This document shows positions 54,315 through 63,540 of a stretch of DNA of 64,000 nucleotides, one piece after another (position 1 is the first letter of the stretch; the number at the start of each line of letters is the position of its first letter). The position numbers were made by a program, and so were the translations under genes. The notes under the pieces are model-generated. The model saw only the letters and a program-made list of their open reading frames with translations. It did not search any database and was not told the origin of the DNA. The DNA is from Gemmatimonadota bacterium (GTDB lineage Bacteria > Gemmatimonadota > Gemmatimonadetes > Gemmatimonadales > Gemmatimonadaceae): contig JADJAD010000014.1 in NCBI GenBank assembly GCA_016704465.1, positions 231,977 through 295,976 of the forward strand. Reading direction: 5' to 3'.

Positions 54315-54575
54315 GGCGTGAGGCGCGAGAACACGAATTTTGTCCTCGGCTCCGTCACCCGACGGGGTACCTTCCACTCCGCGACATGGCCTCGAACGCG
54401 AAACGCCGCCGGTCCCAGTTGGGCCGGCGGCGTCTTGTCGCCTAGAAACGCTGGCGATTCACTCGGTCAAGCGACTTCCGCACAACGTGTCAAGACACTT
54501 CCTCGTCCCGACACAGCGCTCCCCTGGGCGAGGTGGGAATTTGACAGATGGGACGAAGTGACTTGACGGGGGGTC
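54315..54575. repeat. Dispersed repeat copy A (hairpin, GTGTC-palindrome and TTGACAG direct repeats)
   Basis: This block is collinear with 63690-63955. Shared parts in order are: a remnant of the RHH-like ORF on minus (ME/KEP-TKFVF-RLTPS), a CG-rich hairpin (54404-54432), the palindrome GTGTCAAGACAC (54487-54498), the 13-mer GAATTTGACAGATGG (54538 area) and a TTGAC(A/G)G direct repeat at 54541 and 54563. The ORF in this copy loses homology after about 16 residues, so it is a decayed copy. The two copies are diverged but clearly homologous over about 260 bases. Confidence 0.8.
54404..54432. terminator. CG-rich inverted repeat (dispersed repeat A)
   Basis: A perfect 9-bp stem CGCCGCCGG/CCGGCGGCG encloses TCCCAGTTGGG, whose CCCA/TGGG ends can extend the stem. 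Only a weak T-rich tail follows, so termination is possible in either direction but not proved. The same stem occurs at 63787-63815. Confidence 0.5.
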
Positions 54576-54767
54576 GCGGAGATCACAGATCTGCTCCAAC
54601 CGCGCCATGGCGCACAGCGCAGCGTTCCCGCTGAAGAGTCTACGCCGTCCGTAGCGCCGTCCAACTCAGGTCCCGCTAGAGGCAGGCGGCAGCGAGCGCT
54701 TCAATTCCTCCGCGCCGGCCCCTCGTCGCACGCTGGAACGGGGGACGTGGTCGACAGGCAGTCAACC

Positions 54768-56144
54768 CTACGGCAGCGCGTTGCTCCCGACCTCGATATC
54801 CCCCACATAGTAGCCCATCACAGTTCCCTGCAACACAAGGTTGTATCGCGCGCTCACCAGCGCACTCGCGGCCTGCACTTGCACGGTGCGGGCGTTGGCC
54901 AGCTCGACCAGTGTCGACACGCCGGCCTGGTACCGCTCGTCGGATGACGTGAGCGCCAGATCCGCCGCCCGCACCTGTGCCTCCGCCGCAACGAGTTGCT
55001 CGCGCGCCGACTCCAGGTCCAACCACGCCCGGCGCACCTCGAGCCCTACCTCCTGCCGCTGGCTTTCCAGCGCGATGCGCGCGTTGTCGAACTGAATGCT
55101 GGCCTTCTGCGCAGCGCTCGAGGTGCTGGAGCGATCGAAGATCGGAAAGGACAGCCCGAGCGCGATCGAACCACCGCGGCGTTGGTCAAACTGGTCGACG
55201 AAGCTGAACTGTGACGCGCTCGAATAGGAGGTGTTGTAGCCAAGGTTGAGGGCGACGGTCGGCCAGCGGGTCGCGGAGGCGCTCTGCACGCCGGCGTCTG
55301 CCGCCTTGAGGCGTGCGTCGCCTGCCCCGAGGTCTGCACGCTGCGACAAGGCGCGCGCGATGAGGGAATCGAGCGCCGCGCCCTGTAGTGGCGACGTTTC
55401 GGCGGACAGGGTGGGAGCGACGAAGGTGAAGTCGCCGGCCGGGTCGAGCTGCAACGTCTTCATGATGTCCACGTGCGCCAACTCCAGGGCACGGCGGGCC
55501 TGCACAATCTCAAGCCTGGCGCTCGCCACACTTGCCTGCTGGGTATACAGGTCGGAAATCGGGCGCGACCCGGCATCGACGTAGGCCTGCACGAGCCGCT
55601 CCTGCGCCTCCTGCGCGGTCAGCGTCTGCTCCCGGACCACGAGCAGCTCGCGCTGGGCGACCATGGCGACGTAGTTCGAGGCCACGGTGAAGATGGCCGT
55701 CTGCTGTGCGCGGGTCAGGTCCTGCTCGCTGGCGGTGGACGTCAATTGCGCCTGGCGATAGTTGGAGAGGTTGCGCAAACCATCGAAGAGGGTGACGCTG
55801 GACGAGAGCCCGGCGTTCACGTTCTGGGTCGTGGTGTTCTGGATGGCGCCGTCGCTGCTGTTGAAGTTGCGACCGTAGTTCTGCGAACTCTGGGTATTCG
55901 CACGCAGGTCCGGGAGGAACTGCATGCGCGACTGGCTGACCGACACGGCGTCGGTGGCCTGGGCGTTCTGCGCGATCCGGACGGCCACGTTCCGCTGCAG
56001 GGCGATGCGCAACGCATCGTCGTAGGTGATGGTGCGCGACGTCTGCGCCGTCAGGGGCGAGGCCAGCAGGAGCATGGCGCTCGCGTACAGGAACGTGGCG
56101 CGGACGAACACGGGCAGTGGGCGCGGCAGTTGGAGTGATGACAT
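54768..56144 (-). CDS. TolC-like outer-membrane efflux protein
   Basis: About 458 residues from ATG 56144, with signal peptide FLYASAMLLLASPLTAQ. The typical outer-membrane-efflux repeat is visible twice: ITYDDALRIALQRNVAVRIAQN near the N-terminus, and DLGAGDARLKAADAGVQSASATRWPTVALNLGYNTS in the second half, with long heptad-like helices (ESAREQLVAAEAQVRAADLALTSSDERYQAGVSTLVELANA). TolC trimers form the outer-membrane tunnel for MacAB-type export. The ABC permease lies directly upstream, so this is the third component of that pump. Confidence 0.9.
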   Translation of the reverse strand: MSSLQLPRPLPVFVRATFLYASAMLLLASPLTAQTSRTITYDDALRIALQRNVAVRIAQNAQATDAVSVSQSRMQFLPDLRANTQSSQNYGRNFNSSDGAIQNTTTQNVNAGLSSSVTLFDGLRNLSNYRQAQLTSTASEQDLTRAQQTAIFTVASNYVAMVAQRELLVVREQTLTAQEAQERLVQAYVDAGSRPISDLYTQQASVASARLEIVQARRALELAHVDIMKTLQLDPAGDFTFVAPTLSAETSPLQGAALDSLIARALSQRADLGAGDARLKAADAGVQSASATRWPTVALNLGYNTSYSSASQFSFVDQFDQRRGGSIALGLSFPIFDRSSTSSAAQKASIQFDNARIALESQRQEVGLEVRRAWLDLESAREQLVAAEAQVRAADLALTSSDERYQAGVSTLVELANARTVQVQAASALVSARYNLVLQGTVMGYYVGDIEVGSNALP

Positions 56145-56229
56145 GGAGAAGTCCTTGTGTCCACGAGTGTGTCGGACGATGGAAGCAGACGGAGAACCGG
56201 GCCGCACGGCCCCGGCGGTGGCGCGCGGC

Positions 56230-57448
56230 CTACTCATAGCGCAGCGCCTGGATGGGATGGAGCGAGGCAGCCTTGCGCGCGGGATAGAAGCCGAAGAACA
56301 CCCCCACGGCGCCGGAGAAGCCGACGGCCATCAGCACCGCTTGCGGCGACGTCTCGGTGCTCCAGCCAGTCAGGCTGCCCACCAACGCGGAGCCAGCAAT
56401 GCCGACGAGGATGCCGAGCAGGCCGCCGGCGAGGCTGATCACGATGCTCTCCACGAGGAACTGCACCATGACGTCGCTGCCGCGCGCCCCGATCGCCATC
56501 CGGATGCCGATTTCGCGGGTGCGCTCGGTCACGGACACGAGCATGATGTTCATGATGCCGATGCCGCCCACGAGCAGCGACACGGACGCAATGGCGGCCA
56601 GCAGCCACGTCATCACCTCGGTCGTGCCGGTGGCCGCCTCTGCCAGCTCGTTCTGGTTCCGGATGGTGAAGTCGTCGTCGGCATCGCCCAGCTTGTGCGA
56701 CTCGCGCATGATGGCGCTCATCTCCTCCTGGGCGGCGGGGATGTCGGCGGGCGATGCGGTACTGGCGAGGATCTGCGCAATGAACGACCGGCCGCTCAGG
56801 CGGGCCCGCGCCGTGGTATACGGCACCAGCACGACATCGTCCTGGTCGGTCCCGGTGGCCGTCTGCCCCTTGGCGGCGAGCACGCCGATCACGGTGAACG
56901 GCACGGAGCGCAGCTGCAGCCGCTCGCCGATGGGATCCATGCCCGCGTACAGCGCCTCGGCCACGGTGCTGCCGAGTACGACGACCTTGCGCAGCGCGCG
57001 CTGGTCGTCCTGCGTGAAGAACGTGCCACTTGCCAGCGGCCAGTCACGGATGACCTGGTAGTCGGTGGAGACGCCATTGATTTCGGTGCGCCAGTTGCCC
57101 GCGCCGCCGATGAGCTGCGTGCGCGTGGAGATCACCGGCGAGACGGCGGTGATGAGGGTGGCCTCCCGTTGCAGCTTCTCGGCGGCGTCCTCGATCTGCA
57201 GGCGGTTGAAGGTGCCGGCACCCTGGCTCACGCCACCCGCCGTGCTGGCCCCCGCGGTGATCACGAGCATGTTGGTGCCGAGGGTGTTGATCTGCGCCTC
57301 GATGCTGGAGCGCGCCCCCTGCCCGATCGCCACCATGATGATGACGGCGCCCACGCCGATGACAATGCCCAGCATGGTGAGCAGCGTGCGCATGGTGTTC
57401 TTTGCGGATGCTGTCAGCGGCCAGGCGTGCAAGTGTGGTGGTCTTCAT
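56230..57448 (-). CDS. MacB-type ABC transporter permease (frameshifted near the start)
   Basis: About 400 residues of FtsX/MacB permease: TM1 MLGIVIGVGAVIIMVAIGQG, periplasmic domain (about 35-270), then three helices (TWLLAAIASVSLLVGGIGIMNIMLVSVTERTREIGIRMAIGARG, FLVESIVISLAGGLLGILVGIA, VLMAVGFSGAVGVFFGFYPARKAASLHPIQALRYE). The true start is probably ATG 57448, which overlaps the ATPase stop (ATGA): its frame reads MKTTTLARLAADSIRK, then breaks at AAA (57401-57403), where removing one A restores RKNTMRTLLTMLG. Translation as annotated would need TTG 57432. The pump exports peptides, lipids or drugs with the adaptor and TolC. Confidence 0.85.
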
Positions 57449-58260
57449 GGTGTGCCCGCGAGTTCGGGGTCGTCCACGGTGAGCAGGTCCACGCTCGCGA
57501 TGTGGCGATCGTCTACGTCCTCGTCGCGGATGATGCGCCCATCGCGCATCTCGATGAAGCGCTTGGCGTATCGGCTGATGTCGCCCTCGTGCGTGACGAG
57601 GAGGATGGTGATGCCTTCGTCGTTCAGTTCCTGGAAGAGCGCCATGATCTCGACCGACGTCCTGCTGTCGAGATTGCCCGTCGGCTCGTCGGCCAGCAGG
57701 AGTCGCGGGCTCGTGACCAGGGCGCGGGCAATGGCCACACGCTGCTGCTGGCCGCCGGAGAGTTCACTGGGCACATGGTCCAGGCGATCGCCGAGTCCCA
57801 CCTTCTTCAAGGCCTCGATGGCCGTCGCCCGCGGGTTCGACCAGCGGTGCGTGCGATCGTAGAGCAGCGGAAGTTCCACGTTGTCGATGGCCGTGGTGCG
57901 GGCCAGCAGGTTGAAGCCCTGGAAGACGAAGCCGAGCTTCTGGTTGCGGATGTCGGCCAGCTCGTTGGTGGAGAGTCCCTCCACGCGCACGCCGTCCAGC
58001 AGGTAGGAGCCGCTGTCGGGGGTGTCGAGGCAGCCCAGCATGTTCATGAGCGTGGACTTGCCCGACCCCGACGCCCCCATGACGGCGATCATCTCGCCGG
58101 CACGTACCTTGAGGTCCACGGCGCGCAGCGCGTGTACCTCGTTGGTGCCCATGCGATAGGTCTTCGTGAGGGCGGTGGCATCGATGATGAAATCGCCCGA
58201 CGGCAGGCCCCCGCTGGCACGCGTCGGCGACGCCTCGCTGCGTGTGGACATGGCTGTCAT
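57445..58260 (-). CDS. MacB-type ABC transporter ATP-binding protein
   Basis: 271 residues with a complete NBD: Walker A GASGSGKST, Q-loop in FVFQGFNLLARTT, signature LSGGQQQRVAIARAL, Walker B LLLADEPTGNLDS and switch His in LLVTHEGD. The sequence ITILLVTHEGDISRYAKRFIEMRDGRII matches the LolD/MacB group. It energises the separate MacB-like permease, which overlaps by 4 nt. The MacA-like adaptor stops 3 nt before its start. Confidence 0.95.
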   Translation of the reverse strand: MTAMSTRSEASPTRASGGLPSGDFIIDATALTKTYRMGTNEVHALRAVDLKVRAGEMIAVMGASGSGKSTLMNMLGCLDTPDSGSYLLDGVRVEGLSTNELADIRNQKLGFVFQGFNLLARTTAIDNVELPLLYDRTHRWSNPRATAIEALKKVGLGDRLDHVPSELSGGQQQRVAIARALVTSPRLLLADEPTGNLDSRTSVEIMALFQELNDEGITILLVTHEGDISRYAKRFIEMRDGRIIRDEDVDDRHIASVDLLTVDDPELAGTP

Positions 58261-58262
58261 GA

Positions 58263-59565
58263 TCAGAATCCCGGGCCGGGGGGGCCCGACCGCTGCGTGG
58301 TGTTGGACTGGAAGGGGCTGGATGCGCCACTTGTGGCGGCCGACCCGCTCGCTGCCGCGATGATGATCTGCATTCCCTCCTTCGCGTTGGGCCCGGTCAC
58401 CACCGTCATCTGCCCGTTGGTCAGGCCGGTCGTGACGCGCAACGGCGTCAGCTCGCCGGCGGTGTTGAGGTACCAGAGCGTGCTCGTGGCGGATGTGCGG
58501 CCACCGTTGCTGCGCGCGCCGTCCGCCGAAGCGGGCGCGCCGCCCTGGGCGCCGGACGCCTGCGCGACCTGGCCACCACGCGGTGAGTCTGCACGTTGAG
58601 CCTCTCCCCCCTTCGCACTCGTCGCCTTGGCTCGCAACGCCTCGAGCTGCTCCGTCGAGGGCCGGAAGCGGAGCGCCGAATTCTGAACGATCAACGCACT
58701 GTCCGCCGATCCGGTGATGAAGTCCACGGTGGCGGTCATGCCGGGCAGCAGGCGGCCGCTTTCATTGTTCACGGTGACGACGGCCGTGTAGTTGACGACG
58801 TTCTCCACCGTCGCGCTCTGTAGCCGCACCTGCCGCACCTTGCCCATGAACTTCTCGCTCGGGTAGGGCTGCACATTGAAGCGCACGTCCTGCCCCTCGT
58901 GGATCTCCCCGATGTCGCTCTCGTCCACCTTGGCGAGGATCTCCATCTGCGACAGGTCGTTGGCGATGAGGAAGAGCTGGGGGCGGAGAGGACGCGGCGA
59001 CGGTCTGGCCCACGTCCACGTTGCGCTCGATCACCACACCGTCGATCGGGGCGTAGATGCGCGTGTACGACAGGTTGCGCTGCGCCCGTTCGAGGCTCAC
59101 CTGCGCGGACTTCAGGTTTGCGTTGGCCACGGCCAGCCGGTACACGGCGCCGTCGTACTCCGACTGCGTGAGCACCTGGCGGTCGAAGAGCTGCTTGTTG
59201 CGGTCGTAGTCGCGCTGCGCCTGTTGCAGCTCGGCGTTGTTCCGCTCCACCATGGCTTCCGCGTCACGCACGGCCTGCTCCAGGAGCGTCGGGTCGATGC
59301 GGGCGAGCAGCTGCCCCTTCTTCACGCGCTTGTTGAAGTCGGTGAGGATCTCGGTCACCAGCCCCGAGACCTGGGTGCCGACCTGCACGGTGGTCACGGC
59401 ATTCAGGGTCCCGGTGGCCGAGACCGTGGATTCGAGGTTGCCGCGTTCCAGCGTAGCGAAGCGGTAACCGGTCGTCTCGCCGGCGTCGGCACGCTGATAC
59501 CACCAGAGTCCGGTGGCGCCGGCGAGGGCGACAATGGCGATGAGGCTGTATCCGGACTTGCTCAT
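58263..59565 (-). CDS. MacA/HlyD-type periplasmic adaptor (frameshifted near 58980)
   Basis: About 434 residues if two frames are joined. N-terminal anchor GYSLIAIVALAGATGLWWYQ; lipoyl/barrel region GNLESTVSATGTLNAVTTVQVGTQVSGLVTEILTDFNKRVKKGQLLARIDPTLL; hairpin with LEQAVRDAEAMVERNNAELQQAQRDYDRNKQLF; then SYTRIYAPIDGVVIERNVDVGQTVAAS. At five Gs (58979-58983) the frame shifts; removing one base gives QLFLIANDLSQMEILAKVDESDIG and the rest of the adaptor. The tail is Gly/Pro/Gln-rich (QSNTTQRSGPPGPGF). It is the periplasmic adaptor for the downstream pump genes. An artefactual homopolymer indel is likely. Confidence 0.85.
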
Positions 59566-59881
59566 ATGTCGATGTCTCGCGAGATGGTGGAGAGTCGGAG
59601 TATGGTGTCGCGCGGCGTCTGGCGCATCCCTGCATGATGTTGAACGCCACCAATCGGTCGATGTTTGCGTCGGATTCACGAACGGCACGCGTGCGTCACG
59701 AACGGCACGCCCGTGTCATGAACGCAGGCGGCAACACCGCGCGAACCCCGGTATGCAGTTCATGCGGCCCCACGTGCGACTGGTGACAGAGGGGTTGTCG
59801 GGACCGAGCCTCGGCCGGTATCGTTCGCCGGTAGCCTGGGGTGGCAGGCCGACCTAATCATGAAGAGTGGGCAACGACGAG
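59566..59881. other. Divergent regulatory region between export genes and two-component genes
   Basis: About 315 bases. Besides the LytTR-like direct repeats no clear -35/-10 pair was found. It must hold promoters in both directions for the export operon (minus) and the sensor/regulator pair (plus). Confidence 0.6.
59678..59726. promoter_or_regulatory. Three direct repeats, likely LytTR-binding boxes
   Basis: Three near-identical elements TCACGAACGGCACGC start at 59676 and 59696, with a degenerate third (TCATGAACGCAGG) at 59716: a 20-bp period, two helical turns. On the minus strand each box reads GCCGTTCGT, GCCGTTCGT and TGCGTTCAT, fitting the LytTR consensus (T/A)(A/C)(C/A)GTTN(A/G)(T/G) at 8 of 9 positions each. 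They lie in the divergent region between the MacA-like gene (start 59565) and lytS (start 59882). A further possible box on plus, GCAGTTCAT, is at 59755-59763. Confidence 0.7.
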
Positions 59882-61123
59882 ATGAGCGTAACGCAGCACG
59901 CCGGGTTCGCTGGCACGAGCAACGAGGGTCAGAGGGCCGACGCGCGCACCAGCGACCCGGGGGTGTACGCGACGGGGCGAACCCCCCTGAGCCGGACGGA
60001 GCTTCTCCTCATCGTCGCCTTCTGGACCTTCATGGCGGTCCTCTCGGCCGCCAACGGACTGCTCGACCCGCGGGACCGCATCTTCCAGCCCGTGTCGGCG
60101 TCATCTCCAGTGTTGCAGGCATTCATCGAGTCGTACCTGTGGGCGCTGCTCACGCCCGGCATCTTCATGCTCAGCGACCGCTTCAGCATGCTGCGGTCCA
60201 ACTGGCTACCGCGACTCGCGCTGCTGCTGGGCGCGGGCGTCGTGCTCGCCATCATGGTGGATTCCGTCCACGCCTGGCTGCGATTCAGCGTCTTCTATAC
60301 GTCCACCGTGCGCCCGACGCCGCCCGTGGGCCCCTGGGTGTCGGCGCGTCGATTCTTCTTCCTGAACGACTTCGTCGTCTACCTCGCGGTGCTCGCAGCG
60401 GGCGTGGCGCGCGCCTACTCCGTGCGGTACCGCGCACGGCAGGAGGATGCCACGCAGCTGCGCGCGCAGGCGGCACAGCTGCAAATGCAGCTGGCGGAGG
60501 CACGCCTGGCGGCGCTTCGCTCGCAGCTCGACCCGCACTTCCTGTTCAACACCCTGCATGCGGTGTCGTCGCTGGTGGAGCGGGATCCGCGCGGGGTGCG
60601 CCGGATGATCGCCCGACTCAGCGAGCTGCTGCGCCACCGGCTGGAGAGCGACGGCGAGCAGGAGACCACCCTCGAGGAGGAACTCGACTTCGTCGCCCGC
60701 TACCTGGAGATCATGCAGATTCGCTTCCAGGGTCGGCTGGACGTGGTGACGGAGGTGGACCCGGAGACACGAAGCGCGCTCGTACCCAACCTCATCCTGC
60801 AGCCGCTCGTAGAGAATGCGCTCAAGCACGGGGTCGGCCGCACCGAAGCGGTGGGACACATCACCATCCGGACGCGGCGGGAGGGAGATCGCATCGTCCT
60901 CTCCGTGCAGGACAACGGTCCCGGACTGGGCGACGCGGCGCCAACAGAGGGCGTTGGGCTACGCAATTCACGCGGGCGACTGGCGCACCTGTACGGTGAG
61001 GAACAGAGCCTCGAGTTGCGCCCTGCTGCCGGCGGAGGAGTGATCGCCGAGGTGTCGCTCCCGTATCACACCGGCGCCGACCTGCGCATCGCGGGCGTGA
61101 GCGAACTGGTGGACGCACCGTGA
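59882..61123 (+). CDS. LytS-type sensor histidine kinase
   Basis: About 413 residues; ATG 59882 is chosen over GTG 59867, but neither has a strong Shine-Dalgarno. Four hydrophobic segments form a membrane sensor (about 40-190: LLLIVAFWTFMAVLSAANG, ALLTPGIFMLS, LALLLGAGVVLAIM, FVVYLAVLAAGVARAY). The His_kinase domain has the H-box LRSQLDPHFLFNTLHAVSSLVERD with conserved His, then DFVARYLEIMQIRF and the ATPase N-box LILQPLVENALKHGVG with the G-box NGPGLG. It would phosphorylate the LytTR regulator next to it, whose GTG overlaps its stop codon (GTGA). Confidence 0.9.
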   Translation: MSVTQHAGFAGTSNEGQRADARTSDPGVYATGRTPLSRTELLLIVAFWTFMAVLSAANGLLDPRDRIFQPVSASSPVLQAFIESYLWALLTPGIFMLSDRFSMLRSNWLPRLALLLGAGVVLAIMVDSVHAWLRFSVFYTSTVRPTPPVGPWVSARRFFFLNDFVVYLAVLAAGVARAYSVRYRARQEDATQLRAQAAQLQMQLAEARLAALRSQLDPHFLFNTLHAVSSLVERDPRGVRRMIARLSELLRHRLESDGEQETTLEEELDFVARYLEIMQIRFQGRLDVVTEVDPETRSALVPNLILQPLVENALKHGVGRTEAVGHITIRTRREGDRIVLSVQDNGPGLGDAAPTEGVGLRNSRGRLAHLYGEEQSLELRPAAGGGVIAEVSLPYHTGADLRIAGVSELVDAP

Positions 61124-61935
61124 GCGACACACCCGGGAAGCGACTGCGCGTCCTGGTGGTGGACGACGAGGCGCTGGCCCGGCAGCGGGTGACCGACCTG
61201 CTGGCGCACGAAGGAGACGTGGAGGTTGCGGGGGTGGCAGAGCATGGCACCGCAGCGGTGGAAATGATTCGTGCCCTGCAACCCGACGTCGTCTTCCTCG
61301 ACGTGCAGATGCCGGGCAAGACGGGCATCGAGGTGGTGCGGGAGATCGGTGCCGAACGCATGCCGCCGACGATCTTCGTCACCGCGTACGACCACTTCGC
61401 CATCAAGGCCTTCGACCTGGCGGCGGTGGACTACCTCGTGAAGCCCTTCGACGACGAGCGATTCGAGCAGGCGCTCGGGCGCGCGCGGCGGCTGGTCAAC
61501 CTCAACGAGGTGGACCGCCTGTCCGGCATGTTGCGCGCCGTGCTCTCCGGCCAGCACGCGGAGTCGGGCGTCGAGGTGGCGGCACCCGCGGCGTCGCCCT
61601 ACCTCGAGCGGATCGCCGTGGAGATGAAGGGCCAGGTGCGCATCGTCCCGGTCGAGCAGATCGACTACATCGAGGCCAGCGGGCCGTACGCCGAACTGCA
61701 CGTGGGCGGCAGGATGTACCTCGTGCGAGAACGCATGCAGGAGTTAGAGGATCGGCTCGACCCGGCGCACTTCTTCCGCATCCATCGCTCGGCAATCGTC
61801 AGGCTTGACCTCGTGCAATCGCTGCTGCGGGCGCCGGGCGGTGACTATGCCGTGCAGCTCAAGGGCGGGGTGCGCCTGAAGGTGAGCCGGAGCCGCTACG
61901 AGGAGTTGGGGCGGGTGATGGGGGTGGACGGGTAA
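61120..61935 (+). CDS. LytTR-family response regulator
   Basis: 271 residues. The receiver domain has VLVVDDEALARQR, the phospho-acceptor Asp in VVFLDVQMPGKTG, Thr in FVTAYD and Lys in DYLVKPFD. The LytTR DNA-binding domain (about 160-265) is seen in VEQIDYIEASGPYAELHVGG, YLVRERMQELEDRLDPAHFFRIHRSAIVRLDLVQSL and GVRLKVSRSRYEELGRVM. It starts at GTG 61120, 4 nt overlapping the kinase. It is the natural candidate to bind the direct repeats at 59678-59726 and so control the divergent MacAB-TolC-like genes and its own operon. Confidence 0.93.
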   Translation: MSDTPGKRLRVLVVDDEALARQRVTDLLAHEGDVEVAGVAEHGTAAVEMIRALQPDVVFLDVQMPGKTGIEVVREIGAERMPPTIFVTAYDHFAIKAFDLAAVDYLVKPFDDERFEQALGRARRLVNLNEVDRLSGMLRAVLSGQHAESGVEVAAPAASPYLERIAVEMKGQVRIVPVEQIDYIEASGPYAELHVGGRMYLVRERMQELEDRLDPAHFFRIHRSAIVRLDLVQSLLRAPGGDYAVQLKGGVRLKVSRSRYEELGRVMGVDG

Positions 61936-62264
61936 TGTCGGCCCGCTGTGTCAGCCGGGTGGCGGGTCGCCACCTGGGCTTCGTGGCAGCGCGATGTTCG
62001 TCACCGGCTGCCGACATGCGGCGTACGCACGCCCTCAAGGACGGGTCAGCTCGGGGGCGCTGCGCGATGCAACCGAACGACTGGGCGGTTCCCGAACCTC
62101 CTCGAAGTGGTACGAGTCCTCCGCCAGTTTTTCGCATCACTGCGGCGCCGGAAGGCATATCGTGACGAGGTGGGAGGTTGACAGATGGGAGGGAGTCTCG
62201 TGACGCACCTCGGACTTTCTGTCGAGCGCTCGCGACGCTACCCAGTGCATCGTCGTGCCATCGA
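61936..62264. other. Gap with a partial copy of the dispersed repeat
   Basis: About 330 bases between the response regulator and the decayed propeller gene. At 62167-62204 it contains GAGGTGGGA then TTGACAG (62178) and GGAGGGAGTCTCGTGAC, matching the end of the dispersed repeat copies at 54541 and 63923. The rest of the interval shows no recognisable gene. Confidence 0.5.
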
Positions 62265-63468
62265 TCACGGTCGCTGCAGACGCAGCACCACCACGCGCTC
62301 GACGTCGTCCACGTCGCTGCACTCCGCCCCAGTCCTTCCCGCGTCGAGAAGCGCAAAGCGTGCGGGCAACGTCACCTCCGCGATCCAGCGCCCGCCTTCG
62401 CCGAGCACTGCCCAGCGCTGCGGGCCGTCTGATGTCGGGACGAGGACCTGGTTTATCATGGAGGCGCGATAGTCGAACGGGCGCCACCCAGAGCTCCCCA
62501 GTCGTGGCGCCCGCAGAGCACCGAAGGCGGCGGTGCGATCCGCGAGTGCGTGGCGGATCATCTCCCGTAGCTGCGCCTGGGCGGGCGCAGGCAGCGAGGC
62601 ATTGGCACGAAGTGTTGTCGTGCGAAAGTATTCGCGCGCCTCGTCGGGAAGCGGCGCCGACGGCACCGCGCGCTCCGTCCGCACCAGTGCTCTTCCGTCG
62701 CGGTCGAAGCAGGTGATCACGAACGCGCGTTGGTGACCGCCGCAGTATCGATTGCCGACCGTGACGACGCGGTACGTCGCAGCAAACTGCACCGGCAGCG
62801 GCGGGCCGCCCCCCGTTCGCACCACTTCGTAGGACGGAACCGTATCGAGCACCTGTTCGCGTCCGGTCGGATCGATGCGCGCGAGCACCATGGGGGCGAC
62901 CAGTCGCGACGCCATCGTATCCCTCGGGGGTGGGAATCCCGCCGCGAGCAGCGACCAATCGGAAAACCAGCCGAGTTGGAAGGCCAGCGACGGGGTCCGA
63001 AACGTGGGGCGTGCCACCGAACGGAGCAGCCCTCCATCGGGCGCGAACACCTGCAGTCGCCCCGACCTATCACTGCCCGCGATCGTGTCGGCGACGTGCG
63101 CCAGATCTCGCAGCCCGTCAAACTCGCCCGGCCCGCGTCCGCGGCGCCCCATCCGTCCGCACCGAGAAACGCCCCGTGGCATCCGAAGACACGAAGTTCC
63201 TGCGCGCCAGCGTCAGCCACGACGATACTCCCGTCAAACAACCGCGCGACGCCGACAGTGTTGGCGAAAGCCGTCGGCCCGTCGCCATCCCTCACCGCCG
63301 ATGGTCAGCGGGGCGACCGACGACCCGCCACTGCTCGGCCGGCCGGTCACCGGCGTTGTAGCGGACGACCCTCGCACCTGACTGCGCGCGCGACTCCGTG
63401 GCACCGACGCTGGAGGTCACGACGAGCCACAGGAAAATGCGCGCCCACTCCGATCTTGTGATTCCCAT
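62265..63468 (-). pseudogene. Frameshifted secreted beta-propeller (NHL/6-bladed-like) protein
   Basis: A secreted propeller protein split over three frames. The start is ATG 63468 (MGITRSEWARIFLWLVVTSSVGATESRAQ signal peptide, then VVRYNAGDRPAEQWRVVGRPA). Near 63313 and 63300 the frame shifts twice, and RDGDGPTAFANTVGVARLFDGSIVVADAGAQELRVFGCHGAFL follows. At about 63150-63165 it shifts again to RMGRRGRGPGEFDGLRDLAHVADTI and a long C-terminal stretch ending at 62265. GRGPGEFDGLRDL is the typical NHL/6-bladed propeller blade. Three breaks in one gene favour real decay, though a poor-quality patch of sequence remains possible. Confidence 0.65.
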
Positions 63469-63540
63469 CCTCAAGTCCCCGAATCGTCGAGCGCCGATCA
63501 TATGGCCCGAAGGGATTCGGCCGCAAGTGCGCTTCGAGGA

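Noticed and set aside
54185..54423. Possible integron attC site (GCCTAAC ... GTTGGGC)
   Set aside because: Spacing of about 240 bp and lack of a cassette-like stem exceed normal attC sizes; GCCTAAC is part of an octamer repeated across the window.
56026..58599. Long open frame on plus (about 857 residues) antisense to the macB-type genes
   Set aside because: It is a shadow in GC-rich sequence. The minus strand encodes recognisable NBD, permease and adaptor domains in the same place.
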